From: Toxorhynchites rutilus septentrionalis
Taxonomy: Eukaryota > Arthropoda > Insecta > Diptera > Culicidae
DNA: 64,000 nt
Direction: 5' to 3'
Assembly (NCBI RefSeq): GCF_029784135.1
Contig: NC_073745.1
Coordinates: forward strand, 315,446,787 to 315,510,786
Shown here: piece after piece, positions 57,301 to 64,000 of the stretch
Layout: each line of letters begins with the position of its first letter
Numbering within the stretch: position 1 is the first letter of the stretch
Notes under the pieces: model-generated
What the model was told of the DNA's origin: nothing
The model's input: the letters and a program-made list of their open reading frames with translations, nothing else
Databases searched by the model: none
Position numbers and translations under genes: made by a program

Positions 57301-58921
57301 TGCGCAATATGCAATTGAAAACTCTTAATAAACGTTACATTTTTTGTAAAGTGACCCCCCTATATAGAAATCAAAGACGTAATCCTACGTCAACAGAGAG
57401 GCCTATTTTTTCGTTTTTGGGTTATGATTTTTCAAAGTTAACCGATGGTCCAATAAACGATTTTTCCCCCTTTATTCAAAAATTATTTTTTCAAAAATTC
57501 ATAACTTTTGACTACTGGACTGATTGAGATGATGATCGACATATCGAATTGAAAGCAATGAGCCAGTCAACTTGTCTTCTAAACTTGCGGATAAAATGGA
57601 TTCTAGTCGCACAGATCAAGTCTTGTTGCATAGGAATATTGAACGAAGACTGAAAACATTAAAATGGTGATGAACACCGTGGATACGATGTGGTGACCAA
57701 GTGGTGAATTGTGGTATGGCGATCCGTGAACTTGTGAAGTTAATATTGAATGGTGACCAATGGAGAAACGAAGGAAACAATATTAACATATTGCGGACCG
57801 CTCACGAGTTTTCTCGAGTTTCGCGTTCCGTCTGTTACGGATGGATCGCGAAATAATCCGTGTTTTCTACACTTGAAAGTCCTTGGTTTGCCAAGAATCT
57901 AACAAGGCCTACCTATGGCTCGCCTTCGTCTCATCCACATCGATGTAAACGATCTCATTCGTGGAATCCGAACAAATTAAGCGTTCAAGTTTGCCCCAAA
58001 ACGTGCGGTCCTTAATGTGTTAAGTGGCAACCACTTTTGTCCAACGGTGAAATAACATTGATAATACGAAATGGCGACTGTGATTAGTTAATAATACGAA
58101 ACGGCGACCGTTAGTCCACCGAAAAACAATTATTATCCCATAATCTCATCATTGTCATCTCATAGCGGTATTAACCCATTCGCTACGATCGTCATCTATA
58201 GACGACATCAGGGTGATACTGCACATCGATCACACCAGCGGGATATGCATACTTTTCGGCGCAGTGCTCCGGATCAGCGGTAGCACTCCGACGGAACACA
58301 CTGCCGTAATGAAAGGGTTAAGGGTGTATTTTTTCGTGTATGCACTAGGTGTTGGGCGTTTTTTAGAAAAAGATTGATCTTAATAGATCAATTCTCCAAA
58401 TGGATCAGGGATCGATTCACTGATTAAATCGGTCTCAAAGAATCGATTTTTGCTGAATCAATCTTTGAAAAATCGAATCCCTAGTTTGAAAATGATATTG
58501 CAGCGAAAAGAAGAAAGATAGAAGTTGGGTGTCAAAGAACCAATTGTAGAGCGGATAGAGAGCTTTAATTTGGTTGATAGAAATGTTCAAGTTTAATATG
58601 AATTTTTTGGATAAAATTCAAAATAACACTTTAAGAACCAGCGACTTTTATGTTTTTCACTTCTAAAATGTTACTTAAATCCATTAATTTGAAAGAAGTG
58701 TTTGACTGTATCCTGTATAAAATTTTCTCATCTTTCAAATGGAATCAACAGAATTATCTTATGTAGGATAGAAAGATTTTTTTCATCAAATATGATCCTT
58801 TATCACTTTCTGAATGGATTCGGATTTTGTTTTATATGAGAAAGGTATTTTATGACTTTAAGGGAATGAATCGAAAATTAAATTCCTCATTTATGTTCAA
58901 AAAACGAAAAATATATGTATA

Positions 58922-59020
<99 letters not shown>

Positions 59021-62000
59021 TCGATCATACAGTGAAAAGAAATCGTAGACTACATATAATCGAATCCGCACTTTACCTGTAAAGTCACGGCTACTGATTG
59101 TGTCAGGGTCGTGAGATCATGCCTAACTCAAGAAGGGATTATCCGATTGAGAATGCTCGAGAGTGATCGTTTCCAATGGATTGATCCAGTTGAATTTCTG
59201 GCAGAAATGAAATCATTATGAATGTGTTTCTTAACATCATCCAGAATTTTGTGAACATGTGCAAGTGCGATTTCAGCAATCGAAAATTTTAATTTAGTAA
59301 TTCAAAATCCAATTCCTGATTGCTTTTCGAAATTCATAATTGGTACCCGATTAACAAACAACTTTGCGCAGTAGCGATCGATGAGATTTCACCAAGGTGC
59401 GATTATTGCTAGTTGAAAATAGAAAAAAAAGCCAATTATGTCTAAAACACGAATCCATGGTGACGTAGGACTACGAAATTATTTTTCAATTCACTTACTC
59501 ATTTCTTCGGGTATTATTTTTGAATTTTAGAATTCATCGAAATTTTATAAATAACACTAGCCCATAAAAAAAGCCACTGCTTTTCGTGGTTTTGTTGAAG
59601 CAGTTGAAGTATGTTGATTGATTGTTTAATTTTTCCTTCGCGAGAACAATACACAAACTGGCCGTATGTCATGATTTGTTTCCTTATGTAAGCGTACGAA
59701 TTGCATTGAGTATTCATGGCGGCGGTCTCTACATGCGGTTTCTCGCCAAATCGTGTTGCGTTGTGATGGTTGACGGAACCTACGACAAAACCAACTATCC
59801 TCAACCCCCTGTACAGAATTGTCACGTTGCCAAGCCTAAATTTAGTGTTCCGGACAGTATTTAAAAGTAGAAAATATCGAAATTTACGAGGAAATTCTTG
59901 TTCTGGTAGGCGATTTGCGGGTGTGAAGAAAGTTAGCGCTCCCAACATCTTTTCGACAACTCATCTTTTCTGGGATGATTCATTTATTTCTTTTCTCGAA
60001 GCACTGCGTGGTCACTTCGAATTTGTGTGATTAGATGGATACCCAATGGATACCCACTTTTGAACGTAACATCTTCTCACGAAAAAAAACCCCTACTTCA
60101 TCCGAGATTGGATTCGGATATGGCCCCATTTTGTTCAAAGCTAATTATGCGTTAGTGGCTTCAGCCTTGTGGTAAGCTGGTCGATTTCTTTTTCCAGAAA
60201 CTGAAACCTATTTTGGATCATTATTGCTTGCACTCAACCATAGGTCCCAGACTAAGCTGATCAAATAGTTCAGGAATAAAAACTCGTAAACCCAAAAAAT
60301 AAACAAAAATACATAATATTTTTTATTGAGTGAATAATAGTGATCTAACAAACATTCTTGGATGTACAGGGTGGGCCATTTAAAGTGGAAGGATTTGTTT
60401 TTGCAATAGCAAAGTAAAGAAGTGGAATTTTAAATTTTTTTTTTGAATTTCCTTTATTTTGGCCCAAGGAGATTTGTTCTAACTACTTTTTGATTATGAT
60501 ATCTCGTAAATGACCGCCTCTGGCCTTGACCGCAAAATGTGCCCTTTTTTCGGCATTTTCCATCACTTTGCCCAATGTTTCGGCCGATATGGCAGCAATT
60601 TCTTGTCGGATATTGTCTTTCAGCGCAGCCAGGGTCCTTGGTTTACCAGTGTATACCTTGGATTTTAAATATCCCCATAAAAAAAAGTCAGGAGGCGTCA
60701 AATCAGGTGATCTCGGTGGCCAGTCATAATCGCCGTTTTTCGACATTAATCTTCCGGGGAACATTTCGCGCAATAATTTGGTCGTGGCAGCCGCTGTATG
60801 GCATGTAGCGCCGTTTATACGGAAACATTTTCAAATCAACACGAATTATGCGTCGGAGAGTGGTTCGAGCGATGCCTTACTCTTGCGAACGATGGCGACC
60901 TGATGTCGATGGAGTCTCTGCAACACTGGCTCGAACGGCATCAATATTCTCGTCGAAACGTCTTGGTCGTTGTCTGGACAGATGACTGGCATTACCAACA
61001 CTACCAGACGATATAAATTTGGCATATAATCGACGTATAGTGTTGTCTCCAGGCGATGTTTTAACTTTATTTTTATTTTTCCACGCACGTTTAGTTAACA
61101 CAATTGAGAAGTTATTTTGAATGTACAGCTGAACAATTTCAGCGCGTTGTTTAGGTGTGTATTGTTCCATGGTTAAAATTGTACTGAAATGACGCTTCCA
61201 ACGCGGTATGACATTTGTTAATCTGACATCTCTGTCAAAAGTTATGGGGTTGCCAGATGCTTCCACTTTAAATGGCCCACCCTGTACCTGCTTTGCTCCC
61301 TACAACTAAAGAATATTGAGATACTGGAGAGATTTTTGCAAAGGAGATTATGATTTTTGGTAATCAAATTTGTCATATTTCAGATCAAAGTTCTGTATGA
61401 CAATTATCATTGCGTCGTGATTGTTCTGTTGTCCAAATGGTCGGTGTTAAGTCAGACCGGACCATGTGACATTTTTATGATTTCGAGAAAAACGAGTTTG
61501 AAGTTTGGTGCTATAAGGGGTTCTAATTGAGCGTTCAAAACAATTGCGATAAGTTATTCCTGCTGTACGCGTTATTTTCCAAATCTGATAAATGCGGAAT
61601 GTAGCTTACAAGATGTTTAACCTAATGCAATTAATAGCTCGAAATTTGTAATTCTGCGACTTGGTCCGCTCTGACTTAACACCGACCAAATATTCTACTA
61701 CTATTCTACCAGACAAACACAAAATATAATCATTAAGTTTTACGAGTTCCTTACATTCTAGAAATGTGTTTTTCATTTCAGAAAAATATTTGCACACAAC
61801 TGTTTGCAAATGGTACGGATTATTATTATTATTTTTTTTAAACAATCGGTCATTGATTCCGACAAAAAAAGTTGTTCGCCGACATTTTAACATTCCATGT
61901 GCTGAATCGGTTTTAGGTATTGAAACGGTTCAATATCTGTATACTGCAACTTTTGAAAAGTATGAATCTTGTAGATTGGGTTCATTTGGATTGGCAGCCA

Positions 62001-63940
62001 CCCAATTCTGCCTGTTTGTAACCCTACTCAGGTGGCAGCGATACTCATGAAAAACATGTGTAGAGGGAATGTCTGATTGTGAGAATATTCTGTATTATTT
62101 TTTATTTTATTTATTTGTTTGTTAGATAGCATGAGATATTGCATCTTTTAAATTGCTACATAGCATATGGCTTGTTACTACTAACATAACATAAAAAAAA
62201 TAACAACAATACAATCCAATTATTAGGAAAACAAAAAAAACTATAACAATTATTAAAATCATCCAGGTATTCTTTGCATTGCTTCTTGAATGTTGTCAAT
62301 GATTTTTGATTTCTCATATGATTGGGAAGAGAATTCCAAAGACAAACACCTCTTACAAATAATGTTTTCCCATGCAGTGGCGTGTGTTGGTAAAACACAT
62401 TTATTTAGTCTGTCACTTCTGAAAGGCGCCAATTTCTCATACAAATATGTAGGGCATTTTGTAGGGATTATTTTATGAATCAAAAGACAAGAACGAGCTT
62501 TGATAAAGTTGTGGGATGAGTACCCCAAAAGTTCGCTTTGTAAATGAGGAACGCTGTCCAGGCAGTTGAGATTGAAAACGAAACGAACACAAGTATTAAG
62601 TGCTACCCTTAGCCTGTCCAAAGTTTGCACATTAACCGAAAGCAAAAGAAAGTCACACGATATGAAGAATGTTAAAATGAAACTTTTGAAAAGTCTAAGC
62701 TTAGTGTCTTTATTCAAGCAATAACCCTTTAAATTGAAACATGTACATCTTGCCACATTGGGACAAAACAAATTTATCCCATATTCCTTCTGTTCTTCTA
62801 TTATTTATTTAGACTGGACAGAGGAGACAATTGATATGATCATTGTTGTGTTATAATTATCACAACAACCCGATGTTTCTTGCAGAGCAGATCAGTTTCA
62901 AGCAGAGCTTGTATGGATGAAGAGAGGACAGGACTCTGACCGTTAACCTCTCTCCATCGCTGATGATTGTCGTTTGGACGTAGTTGTTCTATAACAATAC
63001 ATAGATGGTACAGATACATCACATTTTTCTCCAAGGCCAATAAATGTTCGAAAGATCGCTAATCGTTGTTTAACAAAAAAAAATTAGTACTCAAAAAACG
63101 ACGCAAGTTGATTAAAGGCGATGTAATCGAAAATAGCCTAAAAGACGATACTGTCCCGTTCAAAACGGTACGTTTGGTCAGAATTCCATTCCTACTATTT
63201 TCATATCCAACTAGAACTACGGGAGGACAAGGGTAGTTCGGAAGGTTTAGGTTCTGTCAAGGTTCTTCTAGGTTCAAAAATTTTTTGATAACCATACCTA
63301 TAACGAATCCAAACATGAATAATCAATTGTGTCTAATTTGTCCCCTTACGCGTTGAACCACGTTTCGCGATCTCACAGTGCTTCTGCAGTATCGTACACA
63401 CACAAATGCAATAGAAAATCAGTTTTTTACGATAAATTTTCAAATGTAAAACTTCATTCTCCCAGGTTCCAGCTTTAGAAAAATACAGCAACTCCAAGGA
63501 TCAGGATAATGCCCAGAAGGAGGTGGATAATTTCCCGTCAAATGTGTATAGCAAATACGATAATATCCAAAAGAAAATCAAGGATTGGTTTGATGTGAGT
63601 GGTCATCATCTTTTAGATAAGCTAAATCATGATATATGTTCAATTTACCCTTAGACTGAACCCCTGATCGACAATATCCGTGAGGAAGACAAGTACGGAA
63701 ATGAAGGTGACCAATTCTACTTCTTCACCAAACCGTTGGTGAAACTCACCGAGACCATGGCTTTGATTACGAACAAAATTATTGCGGTAAGTTGAGATCA
63801 TCTCCCGAGAGATTAAATTACAATAATTGAATAACGTTTATTCTCGACAGGCCCCACGGGATTTGTTCAAGAGTGCAAAAAAAAGTATATCCGATAAGGT
63901 GAACAACATAGGCGGTAGCTTAGTTGGCTTGAGGAAATGA
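54132..63940 (+). CDS. Secreted protein of unknown function, four exons
   Basis: The coding exons are 54132-54311, 63466-63594, 63655-63786 and 63851-63940, all ending between codons (phase 0), with GT/AG at every intron; total 176 residues. Residues 1-23 form a signal peptide (basic MSKSR, hydrophobic VLIVLMVATNVQFLAV, small residues before the likely cut near QSA). The mature chain of about 153 residues is rich in K, D, N and E, with no cysteines and no membrane segment. KAYDEEFTKVPYVGN, YSKYDNIQKKIKDWF and a helical LFKSAKKSISDKV tail stand out. The upstream ATG at 54099 is in frame but has a poorer context and would put a polar stretch before the signal. I do not recognise the family. Confidence 0.8.
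54613..56580. other. Intronic DNA with one repeat start
   Basis: TACAGCCATTCCATGCCAAA at 55031 is the start of repeat family B, but the match fades within about 60 bp. The rest is unassigned. Confidence 0.35.
56588..56854 (-). mobile_element. Headless SINE copy with 13-bp target duplication
   Basis: The minus strand carries the body and (AAAT)n tail of the 39.7/42.8-kb SINE, from AACTGTCTCCGCTGTCCGGT to AATAAATAAATGGGAT, but no tRNA head. TGCACGAAATCTT at 56575-56587 and 56855-56867 is a perfect target duplication, so the short form is what was inserted. Confidence 0.88.
56975..57120. mobile_element. 146-bp MITE (GGCGTCGTGCA ends)
   Basis: GGCGTCGTGCAAAATTACGT at the left and ACGTAACTTGTGCACGACGC(C) at the right are inverted repeats. 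A short GCCTCCCCCCC/CTTCCCCCC motif recurs inside. No coding sequence. Confidence 0.8.
57300..57650. repeat. AT-rich dispersed repeat (family B), copy 3
   Basis: CTTCTAAACTTGCGGATAAA and GCATAGGAATATTGAACGAAG parallel 15930-15995. The adjoining 57300-57390 block is the inverted copy of 3660-3740. Confidence 0.55.
57787..58019. mobile_element. TTAA MITE, family D, complete copy
   Basis: TTAA at 57783-57786 and 58020-58023 flanks inverted ends CATATTGCGGACCGC and GCGGTCCTTAATGTG. The 233-bp interior includes TCACGAGTTTTCTCGAGTTT. A left-end-only copy lies at 34071. Confidence 0.85.
58175..58317. mobile_element. TTAA MITE, family C, second copy
   Basis: TTAA at 58171-58174 and 58318-58321; ends CCCATTCGCTACG and CGTAATGAAAGGG; the ATCTATAGACGACAT palindrome and CATACTTTTCGGCGCAGTGC core as in 12746-12913. 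It lies 150 bp from a family D MITE. Confidence 0.85.
58480..58860. repeat. AT-rich dispersed repeat (family A), copy 3
   Basis: GAAGTTGGGTGTCAAAGAAC, then TTGTAGAGCGGATAGAGAGC, and a GAGAAAGGTATTTTATGACTT end. It matches 20200-20610 with small gaps. Confidence 0.6.
58930..59014. repeat. (AT)n microsatellite
   Basis: A run of TA units with one TG interruption near 58971, preceded by ten A's. Confidence 0.97.
59020..60360. other. Intronic DNA, unassigned
   Basis: Opposing open frames occur at 59514-59948 (-, 144 codons) and 59622-60030 (+). Neither resembles a known family. The segment may be old repeat. Confidence 0.3.
60367..61284 (-). mobile_element. Tc1/mariner-superfamily element, internally deleted
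   Basis: Perfect 25-bp-class inverted ends CAGGGTGGGCCATTTAAAGT and ACTTTAAATGGCCCACCCTG are flanked by TA at 60365-60366 and 61285-61286. The 918-bp unit carries a shortened transposase on the minus strand. Identity of the two ends implies recent activity. Confidence 0.92.
60483..61170 (-). pseudogene. Transposase with central deletion (DDxD type)
   Basis: It starts MEQYTPKQRAEIVQLYIQNN at 61170. The first helix-turn-helix (PGDNTIRRLYAKFISSGSVG) and the DENIDAVRASVAETPSTSGR segment follow. After a shift near 60880 the chain jumps to CHTAAATTKLLREMFPGR and DWPPRSPDLTPPDFFLWGYL, with the last catalytic residue a D, ending RDIIIKK at 60483. The section with the first catalytic acid and part of the second is missing. 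In-frame ATG choice follows the usual family start. It is inactive, but its ends look usable by a complete relative. Confidence 0.85.
61290..62095. other. Intronic DNA, unassigned
   Basis: GTCGGTGTTAAGTCAGACCGGACCA at 61440 and its near complement GGTCCGCTCTGACTTAACAC at 61663 form a loose inverted pair about 240 bp apart. Otherwise nothing is recognised. Confidence 0.35.
62095..62780 (-). mobile_element. LINE 3' end (third LINE type)
   Basis: Minus-strand frames 62259-62771 and 62156-62398 carry the C-terminal region of a LINE reverse transcriptase: LNTCVRFVFNLNCLDSVPHL, LLGYSSHNFIKARSCLLIHK, and, after a shift, LFVRGVCLWNSLPNHMRN with SLTTFKKQCKEYLDDF. The 3' tail is AAATAAATAAAATAAAAAAT at about 62097-62120. 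The clade is uncertain (CR1/L2-like). No catalytic motif remains in this fragment. Confidence 0.75.
62788..63012 (-). mobile_element. SINE internal fragment
   Basis: AGACTGGACAGAGGAGACAA, ACAACCCGATGTTTCTTGCA and CTCTCCATCGCTGATGATTG match the central part of the 39.7-kb SINE. It lacks the tRNA head and the tail, where it abuts the LINE. A duplicated TTTCAAGCAGAGCTTG stretch is specific to this copy. Confidence 0.75.
63466..63594 (+). CDS. Exon 2 of the secreted-protein gene
   Basis: The acceptor CATTCTCCCAG precedes GTTCCAGCTTTAGAAAAATA. The exon encodes 43 residues (VPALEKYSNSKDQDNA to KKIKDWFD) and ends at the donor GTGAGTGG. Introns 2 and 3 are only 60 and 64 bp, normal for a mosquito gene. 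Confidence 0.85.
63655..63786 (+). CDS. Exon 3 of the secreted-protein gene
   Basis: The acceptor TTTACCCTTAG and donor GTAAGTTG bound 44 codons, TEPLIDNIREEDKYGNEG to ALITNKIIA. Confidence 0.85.
63851..63940 (+). CDS. Exon 4 and stop of the secreted-protein gene
   Basis: The acceptor TTCTCGACAG is followed by 29 codons, APRDLFKSAKKSISDKVNN to SLVGLRK, and TGA at 63938. No AATAAA is seen before the window ends; the 3' end may lie beyond it. Confidence 0.85.
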   Translation, partial: APRDLFKSAKKSISDKVNNIGGSLVGLRK

Positions 63941-64000
63941 CAGTTTGCGTATTAAAAATGCAAAAAACGAAAATCGTTTACTTGCCAATTTCGACCGACT

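Larger units (their letters stand above)
54312..63465 (+). other. Intron 1, 9.15 kb, transposon-rich
   Basis: The intron runs from GTAAGT at 54312 to the AG at 63464-63465. It contains a SINE, four TTAA or other MITEs, two dispersed AT-rich repeats, a microsatellite, a Tc1/mariner relative, a LINE end and a SINE fragment. The first 700 bp and last 400 bp have no named insert. I saw no extra coding exon between, but cannot exclude a small one. Confidence 0.75.

Noticed and set aside
59514..59948. A 144-codon minus-strand frame in intron 1
   Set aside because: It is opposed by an open frame on the other strand, has no known motif and no splice context.

Overview
The window reads as nuclear DNA of a mosquito, most likely a culicine (Aedes-type) genome. 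It is AT-rich, almost gene-free and packed with nested transposable elements of the kinds typical of that group: Tc1/mariner relatives, TTAA-targeting (piggyBac-like) MITEs, Helitron-like units ending in CTAG, tRNA-derived SINEs with (AAAT)n tails, and CR1/Jockey-like and I-group LINEs. The species call is inference from repeat content; there is no marker gene.

Host genes. Only one host gene can be supported. It lies on the + strand at 54132-63940 and has four exons, all joined in phase 0. It encodes a 176-residue secreted protein that I do not recognise. Its 9.15-kb first intron holds at least eight transposon insertions. Two decayed histone H2A copies lie at about 7.4-8.9 kb.

Layout. 1-4.1 kb: unassigned AT-rich DNA. 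4.1-5.4 kb: a TTAA-flanked element with a second copy at 16.6-17.6 kb. 6.1-6.6 kb: a transposase remnant containing a perfect hairpin. 7.2-9 kb: H2A pseudogenes. 10.15-11.45 kb: a complete Tc1-like (DD37E) element with a broken transposase. 12.7-13.1 kb: a Helitron-like unit carrying a TTAA MITE. 14.3-15.6 kb: mariner copy 1. 19.4-21.4 kb: mixed repeats. 21.6-23.9 kb: a LINE (minus strand). 25.65-25.86 kb: a 17-bp minisatellite. 26-29 kb: apparently single-copy DNA with no gene I can support. 29.1-29.6 kb: a 252-bp tandem duplication. 30.2-32.5 kb: a Tc1-like element interrupted by a small mariner whose ORF is only the DNA-binding part. 34.4-43.6 kb: a large composite transposon. 46.1-48.5 kb: a second LINE. 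49.4-51.4 kb: a pogo-like element interrupted by mariner copy 2. 51.5-52.9 kb: a 1.46-kb foldback. 53.2-63.9 kb: a MITE, then the secreted-protein gene.

The most interesting structure is the composite at 34.4-43.6 kb. Two inverted arms of about 0.85 kb flank a decayed transposase of a D...D type that I could not assign to a named superfamily. Inside sit an I-group LINE (12-bp target duplication, 679-codon open frame), two full-length SINEs (10- and 12-bp target duplications) and a Helitron pair. Because the two arms were once the same sequence, the uninterrupted left arm serves as a built-in empty site. It dates and defines the Helitron and SINE insertions in the right arm to the base.
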